The translations under genes and the position numbers were made by a program. Below, in pieces: positions 52,218 to 61,226 of a DNA stretch of 64,000 nucleotides (its first letter is position 1; each line of letters starts with the position of its first letter). The stretch is from Actimicrobium sp. CCC2.4 (GTDB lineage Bacteria > Pseudomonadota > Gammaproteobacteria > Burkholderiales > Burkholderiaceae_D). The notes under the pieces were generated by a model, which saw nothing but the letters and a program-made list of their open reading frames with translations, had not been told where the DNA came from and did no database searches. The stretch lies in contig NZ_CP133777.1 in NCBI RefSeq assembly GCF_034347385.1, forward strand, positions 1,364,001 through 1,428,000, read 5' to 3'.

Positions 52218-53912
52218 TCAGGGCCGCCAATTCCGGCCTTTCGACCGTGGCTGACCCCTGCCACTACTGCTCGCACGTGGTTCCTGCGGCATTCCAGGTC
52301 TGGCATGTTGTACCTGTTCCTGATGCGGATTCTGACGATGTTGACGGTGACTACGACTGTCCAGACTTGCGGTCGCGGTTCTGTTCGGTATATCGAGGCT
52401 GGATAATTGTCGGTTGAGTTGCGAAGCCGTCGACACAGGGGACTGCACACCCTCGCTGGAGCCGGACAGCAGATCGCCTTTTTCATTCACATATTCCTTG
52501 GCATCCTTGCGCGCAAGATCCCGGTTGGTGATTTCCTTGCTTAACTGTAGAAAATAGTCAGGGTCTTTTGCTTCATATTCGGCCAGCATCCAGCGCCGTA
52601 ATTCCTTGGGCCGTAAGTTGTCTGCGGCCGGATCAAGGAGCAGATCAGCCATGCCTGGCAAAATATGCTGCTTGAATTTCTTGCAGTGTTCGCGCCCGCC
52701 ACGAATGACGCGTTCGTAGTTGGTCACAAGAATTTTTTGCAGCACGTCCTCGGACAATTTTTTGAACAGCCCATCCGGCGCATCGTAGATGGCATAGGTT
52801 TGCCTCAGCACCTGCGCATCATGCGGGGCCAGCGCGTCCGACCCCATGATGAAGCGCTCAGGATGGTTATTGATGACGGCGGCAACCTTGTCGGGGTCGA
52901 GCTTGCTGGCGATCCGGCTCCAGGACAGGTCGATCATCAGGTTAGGAAACCGGTGCAGCATCGAGTCGAGGTTGTCATAGTGCTTCTCCGGGACCGGGCC
53001 GAACCGGTTGATTCCCCCGAAATGCGCCCAGATAATCGTTGTGTCCTCGACCTGGCCATCGCCGAGCAACTTCATCATGCCATTCAGGTTGGCCGGGTGG
53101 CCCGCCCTGATACCTTCCGTTATGGCCGTGTCGATATCGCAATGCAAAGTCATCGGCATGCCGGTTAGTCCAACCATCTCGACCAGCGTACAAAACGGCT
53201 TGATGTGGCTCTTCAGGTGTGCCTGGCTTTCATTTGGCAACAGGTGCATGACGATTTCCTTGGCCAGCGTGACTTCACCGACCAGCGAAAAAGGCACGTC
53301 GTTATCGGCAATTTTCTGGAGCAGAGAAAAATGGGCGCGCGGGTCACCAAGGTGCAAGCCCGTGATGGCAAGATCGATCCGTTCTTTCTGGTCGTCAGTG
53401 AGTTTGTTGTACTCGGCGGCTTGTACCCAGTCGGCTTCCGAGTTGACATACAGCTCCACCTTTTTTTTCATCTCGAGGATTTTTTCCCGGTTGAGCGTCT
53501 CGTCATTGTTGAACATCGAGGGTTCAAGGTAGTAGGTTTCGCCGCAAGAGCTGGCCAGATCTATATAGCGCCGGTCCGATTGCAGCGAGATCACATTGGT
53601 CGCAATTCGCATGGCGACAAAATATTTGACGTTGTTTTCGTTCGCCATCTGGATCATTTTTAATAGCGAGGGCCCTTTTTGATGGTAGCCGGCCGGATGC
53701 ACATGTCCATCGCAGCTGACGCGCATTGGCACTTTGCCTTTGGGTGATTGCGTGCTTGCCTGGTTGTCCGTGGCGGCAGGGGAATAGGGAGTTGGCGTGA
53801 ATTCCCCTTTGACGTCTTCGTTGCGCAAGGGTGTGCTGAGTTCGTGAAAGTCGTTATGGAGTACAACGATTTTTCTGTATTGGTTTCTGCTGAGGCTATT
53901 TATTTGGGGCAT
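52218..53912 (-). CDS. Amidohydrolase-fold protein, candidate type III secreted effector
   Basis: 564 residues. Residues 1-62 are Ser/Pro/Thr-rich and look disordered, as in secreted effectors. Residues about 64-420 form an amidohydrolase TIM barrel with a complete ligand set: HxH (His70, His72 in CDGHVHP), Glu213 in GEVTLAKE, His257 in LHCDID, His297 in WAHFGG and Asp359 in MGSDALAP. The C-terminal 80 residues are low-complexity and rich in Ser, Gln and Arg. It starts 6 bases after the CesT-like gene, the usual chaperone-effector order, and that operon has an hrp-box-like element upstream. Effector status is inferred, and its substrate is unknown. Confidence 0.78.
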   Translation of the reverse strand: MPQINSLSRNQYRKIVVLHNDFHELSTPLRNEDVKGEFTPTPYSPAATDNQASTQSPKGKVPMRVSCDGHVHPAGYHQKGPSLLKMIQMANENNVKYFVAMRIATNVISLQSDRRYIDLASSCGETYYLEPSMFNNDETLNREKILEMKKKVELYVNSEADWVQAAEYNKLTDDQKERIDLAITGLHLGDPRAHFSLLQKIADNDVPFSLVGEVTLAKEIVMHLLPNESQAHLKSHIKPFCTLVEMVGLTGMPMTLHCDIDTAITEGIRAGHPANLNGMMKLLGDGQVEDTTIIWAHFGGINRFGPVPEKHYDNLDSMLHRFPNLMIDLSWSRIASKLDPDKVAAVINNHPERFIMGSDALAPHDAQVLRQTYAIYDAPDGLFKKLSEDVLQKILVTNYERVIRGGREHCKKFKQHILPGMADLLLDPAADNLRPKELRRWMLAEYEAKDPDYFLQLSKEITNRDLARKDAKEYVNEKGDLLSGSSEGVQSPVSTASQLNRQLSSLDIPNRTATASLDSRSHRQHRQNPHQEQVQHARPGMPQEPRASSSGRGQPRSKGRNWRP

Positions 53913-53918
53913 GGTGAC

Positions 53919-54383
53919 TTATCCGTGATGAGCGTGTGTGCGTAAACGCGTGGCTTCGTTGCGAGATGCATGGTGTGGTCCGATACGGGTGCTGCGATGG
54001 TGCTTGTTGAAGTAATTGGCCCGGTGCGCCAGGGAGCGCAACAGCGCCAGCAGGCTCTCGGGCGTTTGCGCCGACAGGGAAATCTTTTCGATCATGACGA
54101 CGCTATCGTTCGTTGCCGCGACGCTGAAAGTGCCTTCCCGGCTGCTGAGCATCAGCATGTTTTCCTGCAGCATGAGCGGGTACAGCGCGGCTTGCTGTTC
54201 CAGGTCGAGCTGGCCGAAATCGGCATACAGAAAGAGGGCGTCGGGATCGGCTTTTGGCTTATAGGTCAAGGCAAAGGTGACTCCTTCGAAAGTGATACCG
54301 CCACCATCGATAATCTGTTGCGGGTTGGCATAACGGGTTACTTTGCAAAGTCCTTGGATCAGCTGTTCGAATGCGGTGTGCAT
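53919..54383 (-). CDS. CesT-type (Tir chaperone family) type III secretion chaperone
   Basis: 154 residues from ATG 54383. It has the CesT/Tir-chaperone layout: a helix (FEQLIQGLCKV), beta strands (ITFEGVTFALTYK, ALFLYADFGQL), a central region (LYPLMLQENMLMLSSREGTFSVAATNDSVVMIEKI) and a final helix (LLALLRSLAHRANYFNKH). The C-terminus is extended and rich in His, Arg and Thr. Such chaperones bind and stabilise one effector before secretion. It ends 6 bases before the amidohydrolase-fold gene, which is the likely client. Confidence 0.78.
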   Translation of the reverse strand: MHTAFEQLIQGLCKVTRYANPQQIIDGGGITFEGVTFALTYKPKADPDALFLYADFGQLDLEQQAALYPLMLQENMLMLSSREGTFSVAATNDSVVMIEKISLSAQTPESLLALLRSLAHRANYFNKHHRSTRIGPHHASRNEATRLRTHAHHG

Positions 54384-54435
54384 GGGCGGCCTCGCTTGTC
54401 GGGTTGCGGAGCGGTCCGGCCCGCTCTCAACGCAG

Positions 54436-54463
54436 TGAGTGAGGCAAGCAGCAGCGTGGTTCC
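54436..54463 (-). promoter_or_regulatory. hrp-box-like element upstream of the chaperone/effector operon
   Basis: On the minus strand: GGAACC (54463-54458), 15 bases, TCAC (54442-54439), then TCA. The HrpL consensus is GGAACC-N15/16-CCAC-NNA, so there is one mismatch (C to T). It lies about 53 bases before the chaperone ATG at 54383, a suitable promoter distance. Confidence 0.55.
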
Positions 54464-54489
54464 ATCCCGCCTGAAAGAAAATCGTGGCA

Positions 54490-54517
54490 GGAACCCCGCC
54501 AACGGTTTGGTGACCCA
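54490..54517 (+). promoter_or_regulatory. Weak hrp-box-like element upstream of the second chaperone gene
   Basis: GGAACC (54490-54495), 15 bases, TGAC (54511-54514), then CCA. Two mismatches to the CCAC half, but the spacing is the expected 15 and the GGAACC half is exact. It is 33 bases before ATG 54550. Weaker evidence than the minus-strand element. Confidence 0.35.
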
Positions 54518-54549
54518 TTAACACACATTGAGCCAGCCAGGGAGATCCG

Positions 54550-54984
54550 ATGAAGCACCAGTTCGAAGCCGTTGTCCGCACCTTTTGCGAGGCCGAAAAA
54601 TTCAGCCAGCCGGAACGCTTGCTGGAAGACGGGTCGATGGAGTTGCACGGGGTGGAATTTTCATTGATGTACGAGGAAGACATTGCCGTTGATGCGATGT
54701 ATCTGCGTGTGGTCTTCGGCAACGCACCACTCAAGGATGAGACGGCCATTTATCGCACGCTGCTTAACGACAACCATGCGGGTTATTGCGGTGATGGCCC
54801 CGGATTTTGCGTCTCGCCCGCGTCGGGACTGGTGCTGTATCTGCTAAAAATGCCGCTGTGTGACGCCTCTCCGGCGCGGCTGGCCAGCACGATGCTGTAT
54901 TTCAGCGGCAAGGTAAAAGAGTGGCAAAGCACCTATTTTCTCAAGCCGATGGTGCGTCGCGAGCGGCGTTTTCCGGTCGCTTGA
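54550..54984 (+). CDS. Second CesT-type type III secretion chaperone-like protein
   Basis: 144 residues with GGGAG before ATG 54550. It has the same fold signature: a helix (FEAVVRTFCEAEKF), strands (MELHGVEFSLMYE, AMYLRVVFGN), an acidic centre, SPASGLVLYLLKMPLC and a C-terminal helix (LASTMLYFSGKVKEW). It shows clear similarity in layout to the divergent gene, suggesting an ancient duplication. No effector gene follows it, since a terminator and the M13 peptidase lie downstream. It may form a heterodimer with the other chaperone or act on a distant effector. Confidence 0.72.
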   Translation: MKHQFEAVVRTFCEAEKFSQPERLLEDGSMELHGVEFSLMYEEDIAVDAMYLRVVFGNAPLKDETAIYRTLLNDNHAGYCGDGPGFCVSPASGLVLYLLKMPLCDASPARLASTMLYFSGKVKEWQSTYFLKPMVRRERRFPVA

Positions 54985-54999
54985 GCGCATCTCCTGTCC

Positions 55000-55032
55000 A
55001 AAAAAAAGCCTCTGCAATGCAGAGGCTTTTTT
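55000..55032. terminator. Bidirectional terminator between chaperone gene and M13 peptidase gene
   Basis: An A8 run, then GCCTCTGC, loop AAT, GCAGAGGC, then T6. It has A- and T-tracts on the two sides, so it can end both convergent genes. Confidence 0.9.
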
Positions 55033-55050
55033 GATTTCACAGCAATGACA

Positions 55051-57126
55051 TCACCAGATAATCACCCGCTGCGCTGCAGGCAAATACATCTTGTCGTCTT
55101 CTTTCACGCTGAACGCATCGTAAAAACCGGGTTGGTTCGACAGCGAACCATTGGCGCGGTATTGCGCCGGCGAGTGCGGATCAGTCTTGATCTGCACGAT
55201 GGTTTGCGCATCACGCGACTTGGCGCGCCAGACCTGCGACCAGCCCATGTACAGACGCTGGTCGCCGGTCAGTCCGTCGATCATCGGCGCTTCCTTGCCA
55301 CCGAGCGATAGCTTATAGGCCTTGAACGTAATGGCCAGACCGGAGTTGTCGGCGATGTTTTCACCGAGCGTCAATGCGCCATTGACGTGATAGCCGGGCA
55401 GCGGCGAAAAGGCGTCGTACTGCGCGATCAGCATCTTGGTCTTGGCGGAAAATTTCTCGTGATCCTGCTTGGTCCACCAGTCGCGCAAGTTGCCATCGCC
55501 ATCGTATTGCGCTCCCTGGTCGTCGAAGCCATGGCTGATCTCATGGCCGATGACACCACCGATACCGCCGTAATTGACAGCATCATCGGCATTGGCATCG
55601 AAGAAAGGCGGTTGCAGAATCGCCGCCGGGAACACGATTTCATTGAGCTCCGGGTTGTAGTACGCATTGACGGTTTGCGGCGTCATGCCCCACTCGTCGC
55701 GATCGATCGGCTTGCCCAGTTTATTCAGTTCGTATTGATACGCAAAAGTGGTTGCACGCATGACGTTACCGACCAGGTCATCCTTGTTGATCTGTACGCT
55801 GGAATAATCTTTCCACTTGTTCGGATAGCCGATCTTCGGCGTGAACTTGGCCAGCTTGATCTGTGCTTCCTTCTTGGTTTCAGGGCTCATCCAGTCGATG
55901 GTCTCGATGCTCTGGCGATATGCCACCAGCAGGTTTTGCACCAGCTTTTCCATGCGCACCTTGCGCTCCGGAGGAAAGTGTTGGGCCACATAGACCTTGC
56001 CGACGGCTTCGCCGAGCGAGGCTTCGACCAGCATCACGCCGCGCTTCCAGCGTGGTTCGTTCTCGGGGATGCCGCGCAACGCCGTGCCCTTGTAAGCAAA
56101 GTTGGTGTCGACATACGGCTTCGACAGCATGCCGGCGTAGCGGCTGATCAGCTGGGTTTCGAAGTATTTTTTCCAGACCGGCAGCGTGGTCTTCTGATAG
56201 ACCGTGTTGAATCCTTTCAGATAGCTTGGCTGGCTGACGATCACGTAGTTGACCTTGCCATCAATGCCAGCGGCTGTCAGGTATGACGTCCAGTCGTATT
56301 TCGGTGCCAGTGTATTGAGCTCAGTGAAATCGAGCTTGTTGTAGGTTTTGATCGGATCGCGGTTTTCGACGTTGGACCACTGTACTTTGGCCAGCGCAGT
56401 TTCCAGCGCCACGACATCGCGTGCGCTGGCAGCAGCAGCCTTGTCACCGGCCATCGTCAATAGCGCTTGCACGTATTCCTGGTACTTCGCGCGCGCTGCC
56501 ACCAGCTTGGCATCGTTCGGTTTCAGGTAATAGTCCCGATCCGGCAAGCCGAGCCCGCTCTGCGCCAGGTCGACCACATACTTGGTCGAGTCGCGCGCAT
56601 CCTGATGAATGCCGAAGCCATATGGCGTGTTCACGCCAAGCTGGCCCAGATGTGCGATCAGCGCCGGGATTTCCTTTTTGTCTTTCAGTGCGGCGATTTT
56701 TGCCAGCTCCGCTTGCAGCGGTTTTAGGCCCAGTTCCTCCAGCTTCGCTTCATCCATGTAGCTGGCGTAAAGGTCACCGATCTTGCGGGTTTCAGGTGTG
56801 CCGCCGGTGTCCTTGGCGGCGTTTTCGATAATTGCGCGCAGCTGCGGCAACGTGTCATCGCGCAATTTGGCAAACGAGCCCCAGCTCGATTTGTCCGCCG
56901 GAATCTCGGTCGTGGAGAGCCATTTGCCGCTGGCATATTTGAAAAAATCGTCCTGGGCGCGCACGCCTTTGTCGATGTATTGCAAGTCGATACCGGAGGC
57001 CAGTTGTGCCGGCTTCGCTGTCGTTGTGGCGGTCGTTGTTACTGTCGCAGGAACATCGGCAGCGATAGCTGTCGAGGCAGAGGCGGCCATGCTGAGATAA
57101 AGCGCGTTCACCAGATAACGATTCAT
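55051..57126 (-). CDS. M13 family zinc metallopeptidase (PepO/neprilysin-like)
   Basis: 691 residues. A signal peptide (LVNALYLSMAASASTAIAA) precedes an IDLQYIDKGVRAQDDFFKYASGKW segment, the M13 N-terminal domain start. NAYYNPELNEIVFPAAILQPPFF leads to zinc motif HEISH at 528-532 and the third ligand in GENIAD (Glu589). It ends with the family W and PLSN-type loop (GSLSNQPGF). It is likely periplasmic and cleaves short peptides. The frame is open to 57177 upstream, but ATG 57126 has the signal peptide. Followed by a bidirectional terminator. Confidence 0.93.
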   Translation of the reverse strand: MNRYLVNALYLSMAASASTAIAADVPATVTTTATTTAKPAQLASGIDLQYIDKGVRAQDDFFKYASGKWLSTTEIPADKSSWGSFAKLRDDTLPQLRAIIENAAKDTGGTPETRKIGDLYASYMDEAKLEELGLKPLQAELAKIAALKDKKEIPALIAHLGQLGVNTPYGFGIHQDARDSTKYVVDLAQSGLGLPDRDYYLKPNDAKLVAARAKYQEYVQALLTMAGDKAAAASARDVVALETALAKVQWSNVENRDPIKTYNKLDFTELNTLAPKYDWTSYLTAAGIDGKVNYVIVSQPSYLKGFNTVYQKTTLPVWKKYFETQLISRYAGMLSKPYVDTNFAYKGTALRGIPENEPRWKRGVMLVEASLGEAVGKVYVAQHFPPERKVRMEKLVQNLLVAYRQSIETIDWMSPETKKEAQIKLAKFTPKIGYPNKWKDYSSVQINKDDLVGNVMRATTFAYQYELNKLGKPIDRDEWGMTPQTVNAYYNPELNEIVFPAAILQPPFFDANADDAVNYGGIGGVIGHEISHGFDDQGAQYDGDGNLRDWWTKQDHEKFSAKTKMLIAQYDAFSPLPGYHVNGALTLGENIADNSGLAITFKAYKLSLGGKEAPMIDGLTGDQRLYMGWSQVWRAKSRDAQTIVQIKTDPHSPAQYRANGSLSNQPGFYDAFSVKEDDKMYLPAAQRVIIW

Positions 57127-57321
57127 GGAGGTTTTCCTTTTGGATTCCTTTGCCAGTGGTCGGCAAAGCAAGGGCAAGAATTTACCATAGCCGGACAGGG
57201 CAAGAGTCCGGCAGCAGGAAGCGCTTACCGGCGCGCCGGTTTATGGTTCAGAATAGGGCGCTCGCTGGGCCGGCTGATCGTTGGCCTGGTCCGTGATCCT
57301 CACAACACCGGAGAAAACTGC

Positions 57322-58941
57322 ATGAAGCAACAAGGCACATTGATCTTCAAGGCCAGCCTGATTGCGCTGCTCTGCGCATCGGCAGGGTTTGCCACTACCG
57401 CGAGCGCTGCCAAGACCCTGGTATTTTGCTCGGAGGGCAGTCCGGAAGGTTTCAATCCGCAATTCTTCAGTACCGGCACCACGATGGATGCCTCGTCGGT
57501 CCCGATGTTCAACCGGCTGGTCGAATTCGAGATGGGCACCACCAACATCGTTCCCGGCCTGGCCGAATCGTGGACCATCGCACCGGACGGCATGAGCTAC
57601 ACCTTCAAGTTGCGCAAGGGCGTCAAGTTCCACAGCAGCGCCAAGTTCAAGCCGACCCGCGACATGAATGCCGATGACATCATCTTCACCTACAACCGCA
57701 TGGCCGATCCGCAGCATCCGTTCCACAAGAACACGCCGGGGACGACCTACGCCTATTTCGAAGACATGGGCATGAACAAGATCGTCGACAAGATCGAGAA
57801 GGTCGATGCGATGACGGTGCGTTTCAAGATGCTGCATCCGGAAGCCCCGTTCCTGGCCGATCTGGCGATGGATTTCAATTCGGTGCAATCGGCCGAATAC
57901 GCCGACAAAATGAAAGCTGCCGGCACGCCCGAAGTGATCGACCGCGAGCCGATCGGCACCGGCGCGTTCCAGTTCGTGTCGTACCAGAAAGACGCGGTGA
58001 TCCGCTACAAGGCATTCGATGCGTACTGGGATGGCCGTCCGAAAATCGATAACCTGATTTATGCGATCACGCCGGATGCCTCGGTGCGTTACGCCAAGCT
58101 GAAAGCCGGCGAGTGCCATGTCATGGCGTTTCCAAAACCGGCGGATATCGCGCTGATGAAAGCCGATCCGAATCTGACGATGCTGACCAAGGAAGGCCTG
58201 AACATCGGCTACATCGCCTTCAATGTCGAGAAAAAACCCTTCGACAACAAGCTGGTGCGCCAGGCATTGACGATGGCCGTCGACAAGCAATCGATCCTGA
58301 AAACCGTGTTCCAGGGCTCCGGGCAAAATGCCAAAAATCCAATTCCGCCGATGCTCTGGTCGTACAACGACAAGATCGTCGACTATGCGTATGACCCTGT
58401 GAAGGCCAAGGCCCTGTTGGCCAAAGCCGGTTATCCGAATGGTGCCGAAGTCGACCTGTGGTACCTGCCGGTCAGCCGGCCGTACAATCCGGACGGCAAG
58501 CGCATGGCTGTCCTGATCCAGGCCGACTGGGCCAAGGTGGGTGTCAAGGCCAGACTGGTGACCTACGAGTGGGGCGAGTACCGCAAGCGCAGCAAGACCG
58601 GCGAGCAGCAGGCAATGATGTTTGGCTGGTCCGGCGACAACGGCGATCCGGATAATTTCTTTGGTCCGCTACTCGGTTGCGATGCGGTCGCCGGCGGCGG
58701 CAACGTGGCACGCTGGTGCAACAAGGATTTTGAAGCCCAGCTGCAAAAAGCCAAGGCGACGTCGGTGCAGGCCGAGCGCGCCAAGTTCTACGAGCGCGCC
58801 CAGGAAATCGTCCATGAAGAAGCACCGCTAATCGAGATCGCCCACTCGGTGCGCTTCACGCCGGTGCGCAAGGAAGTGATCGGCTTCAAGATGGATGCGA
58901 CCGCGCATCATTATTTTGACAAGGTGGATCTGGCGAAGTAA
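57322..58941 (+). CDS. ABC transporter peptide-binding protein (DppA-like, SBP family 5)
   Basis: 539 residues from ATG 57322, with GGAG upstream. Signal peptide about 1-28. The mature protein matches DppA: LVFCSEGSPEGFNPQFFSTGTT, then a strand-rich fold and the C-terminal FGWSGDNGDPDNFF motif of dipeptide-binding proteins. It binds di- or oligopeptides in the periplasm. No permease or ATPase genes are adjacent, so it is an orphan or serves a transporter elsewhere. Divergent from the M13 peptidase, which could supply peptides. Confidence 0.93.
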   Translation: MKQQGTLIFKASLIALLCASAGFATTASAAKTLVFCSEGSPEGFNPQFFSTGTTMDASSVPMFNRLVEFEMGTTNIVPGLAESWTIAPDGMSYTFKLRKGVKFHSSAKFKPTRDMNADDIIFTYNRMADPQHPFHKNTPGTTYAYFEDMGMNKIVDKIEKVDAMTVRFKMLHPEAPFLADLAMDFNSVQSAEYADKMKAAGTPEVIDREPIGTGAFQFVSYQKDAVIRYKAFDAYWDGRPKIDNLIYAITPDASVRYAKLKAGECHVMAFPKPADIALMKADPNLTMLTKEGLNIGYIAFNVEKKPFDNKLVRQALTMAVDKQSILKTVFQGSGQNAKNPIPPMLWSYNDKIVDYAYDPVKAKALLAKAGYPNGAEVDLWYLPVSRPYNPDGKRMAVLIQADWAKVGVKARLVTYEWGEYRKRSKTGEQQAMMFGWSGDNGDPDNFFGPLLGCDAVAGGGNVARWCNKDFEAQLQKAKATSVQAERAKFYERAQEIVHEEAPLIEIAHSVRFTPVRKEVIGFKMDATAHHYFDKVDLAK

Positions 58942-58992
58942 CCGTGATGGTGGCGCGGGCACGGTGTTACGGTGCCCACGCTGCCTGCCGCG

Positions 58993-59820
58993 TTACTCCT
59001 CCACCCACTGCTTGATCCCATTAACCCAGCTCTTCGCTGGTAACTTCGTGCGCGCCACGACATTGGCCGCCCGCGCATACAGGTCGGCAAAGTCGATCTG
59101 ACGACGGCGCCGGAACGCCAGCGCCACGACATTGCCTTCATGGACTTCCGGCAGGCAGATCACGTCATCGAACGCAAATCGCATCGCCTTCAAGTTGCGG
59201 TTGAAGCTGGGATGATCGCCAAATAGATTGACCGTCATGATGCCGTCCTCACGCAGACAGGCCGCGCAGGATTGATAGAACTCGGCCGATTCCAGCACCG
59301 GCCCCTTGGCGGTCGCGTCATACAAATCGACTTGCATCGCATCGATGGAATCGAGGTTCGCCGGATCATTGACAAAGTCATTGGCATCCATCTCCAGCAC
59401 ACGCAGGCGGTCGTCTTCCGGTGGCATCTTGAACATCGTCTCGCAGATCGTGATCACCGAGGGATTGAGCTCGACGGCAGTGACGCGGGCTTCGGCAAAG
59501 GTCCGGTAGCAGAATTTGGTCAGCGCACCGGTACCCAGTCCCAGCTGTACGACATGTTCCGGATTGTCGATGAACAGCATCCAGCCCATCATCTGCTGCG
59601 CGTATTCCAGCTCGATCCAGTCCGGCTTGCGCAGGCGCATCGCGCCTTGCACCCACTCGGTGCCGAAATGCAGGAAGCGCACGCCATCCTGTTCGGACAG
59701 CGTGACCGGGGCGTACTTGATTTTGCGCGGGGGTTTCGAGACGGGGGCGACGGGAGACTTCCTGCCGGGACCGACCATGTGATTGGCCTGGGCTTCGATG
59801 GACTTGCGTTTGATGAGCAT
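58993..59820 (-). CDS. Spermidine-synthase-like protein
   Basis: 275 residues. A basic N-terminus is followed by a Rossmann-like domain with VVQLGLGTGALTKFCYR (the AdoMet/dcAdoMet binding loop), VTAVELNPSVI, VLEMDANDF and VDLYDATAKGP, in the order typical of spermidine synthases. The full aminopropyltransferase pocket cannot be judged by eye, so the substrate is uncertain. The start could be later (LIKRKSIEAQANHM, then MVGPGRK). Confidence 0.82.
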   Translation of the reverse strand: MLIKRKSIEAQANHMVGPGRKSPVAPVSKPPRKIKYAPVTLSEQDGVRFLHFGTEWVQGAMRLRKPDWIELEYAQQMMGWMLFIDNPEHVVQLGLGTGALTKFCYRTFAEARVTAVELNPSVITICETMFKMPPEDDRLRVLEMDANDFVNDPANLDSIDAMQVDLYDATAKGPVLESAEFYQSCAACLREDGIMTVNLFGDHPSFNRNLKAMRFAFDDVICLPEVHEGNVVALAFRRRRQIDFADLYARAANVVARTKLPAKSWVNGIKQWVEE

Positions 59821-59846
59821 GGGGTAAATTCGTGGCCTGAAGAAAG

Positions 59847-60344
59847 TCAGCCAATGATACCGCGCCAGTGTTCCAGCTTCTGCGCAAAGCTCGACATGGC
59901 ATTGGCGGGTGACGACGACGGCAGCACCAGCGTGGCGATACCGCGGGCCGAAAAATCAGCCGCAAACTTGCCGGCAGCCTTGCCATTGAAGCAGACCCGG
60001 CGCAGCTGCGGACAGTCGCGTTGCAGGCGTGCGAGGTCGTTGGCGCGGGCATCCCGGATCGCACTATCGAGGCTGCCACGGCGCTGGCAACTGTTGATCA
60101 CGTCCCACAGACCGATGCCTTGCGCGAGCAGGTGTTGCAGTCGTTCCGGATACGGCAGATCGACCAGCGCTTGCTGCAGCACGGCCCCCAGCAAGGGCCA
60201 GAACTGGTTGCGCGGATGGGCGTAATACTGGCCGGCGGCGAGCGAGGCGACACCCGGGAAACTGCCGAGTATCAGGACTCGGGTCCGGCTATCGATGACC
60301 GGGGCAAAGCCGCCAAGCATGGGTGTCGTGGGCAAATTTTCCAT
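59847..60344 (-). CDS. Hypoxanthine/deoxyinosine DNA glycosylase (UDG superfamily family 6)
   Basis: 165 residues. GSFPGVASLAAGQYYAHPRNQFWP near residue 28 (quoted in part: SLAAGQYYAHPRNQFWP) is the family signature, and LPSSSPAN near the C-terminus is the substrate loop. It removes deaminated adenine (hypoxanthine) from DNA. Small and soluble, it starts at ATG 60344, and is 26 bases upstream of the spermidine-synthase-like gene on the same strand. Confidence 0.87.
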   Translation of the reverse strand: MENLPTTPMLGGFAPVIDSRTRVLILGSFPGVASLAAGQYYAHPRNQFWPLLGAVLQQALVDLPYPERLQHLLAQGIGLWDVINSCQRRGSLDSAIRDARANDLARLQRDCPQLRRVCFNGKAAGKFAADFSARGIATLVLPSSSPANAMSSFAQKLEHWRGIIG

Positions 60345-60419
60345 GCCGGAAGTATATCCGCCGGTCGAGGGTACTGGCTGGCGTTACACTGTTGGCAATC
60401 TTGTTCTTCCAGGGTCGAC

Positions 60420-61226
60420 ATGCCAGTCCCGTTCTTGCGCAATCTCACCGGTACCGTCCGCACGCGGCGCGCCAATCGCCAACTGGGCGCAGTGCTGGCC
60501 TTCGTCGCAGGCGCCGTGAACGCCGGCGGTTTTCTGGCCGTGCAGCAGTACACCTCGCACATGACCGGTATCGTGTCGATGATCGCCGATGAGTTCGTAC
60601 TCGGCAATTTGCTGATGGTGTTTGCCGGCTTCTGCGCCTTGGCGGCGTTTATTTCCGGTGCCGCCACGACGGCCATCCTGATCAACTGGGCGCGGCATCG
60701 GCAGATGTACAGCGAATACGCGATGTCGCTGGCGCTCGAGGCAATTCTGCTCCTGCTGTTCGGCTTGCTGGGTGCCAACCTCGAGACGTATGTCACCGTG
60801 ATTTTGCCGGCGACCGTGATGGTGCTGTGCTTCATCATGGGCTTGCAGAATGCCATCGTGACCAAGCTGTCGCAGGCCCAGATCCGCACCACGCACGTCA
60901 CCGGCCTGGTGACCGACCTCGGCATCGAACTGGGTAAGCTCATTTACTGGAATCGCCGGCACAAAGATGGCACCAGCAGCCTAGTGCGGGCCGACCGCGA
61001 CAAGCTGGGGATCCATTGCCTGATCCTGTCGATGTTCTTTATCGGCGGCGTCGCCGGTGCCTTCGGTTTCAAGCACATGGGATTCAGCGCCACGCTGCCG
61101 TTGGCAGTGGTCCTGCTGGTGATGGCGGCGATTCCGATGTTCGATGATATTGCCCCGCACCTGCCGAACCTGCGGATCCTCAAACCATCGATGCCGATCG
61201 ATGCCGACAAGGCTCCCGAAAAATGA
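60420..61226 (+). CDS. DUF1275 family membrane protein (YoaK-like)
   Basis: 268 residues with about six membrane helices: AVLAFVAGAVNAGGFLAV, LLMVFAGFCALAAFISGAAT, LALEAILLLLFGLLG, VTVILPATVMVLCFIMG, HCLILSMFFIGGVAGAFGF and LPLAVVLLVMAAIPMF. The DUF1275 motif TSHMTG occurs near residue 47. No substrate is known. The start at 60420 gives a normal N-terminus; the frame is open further upstream but runs into the glycosylase. Overlaps the next start (ATGA). Confidence 0.88.
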   Translation: MPVPFLRNLTGTVRTRRANRQLGAVLAFVAGAVNAGGFLAVQQYTSHMTGIVSMIADEFVLGNLLMVFAGFCALAAFISGAATTAILINWARHRQMYSEYAMSLALEAILLLLFGLLGANLETYVTVILPATVMVLCFIMGLQNAIVTKLSQAQIRTTHVTGLVTDLGIELGKLIYWNRRHKDGTSSLVRADRDKLGIHCLILSMFFIGGVAGAFGFKHMGFSATLPLAVVLLVMAAIPMFDDIAPHLPNLRILKPSMPIDADKAPEK

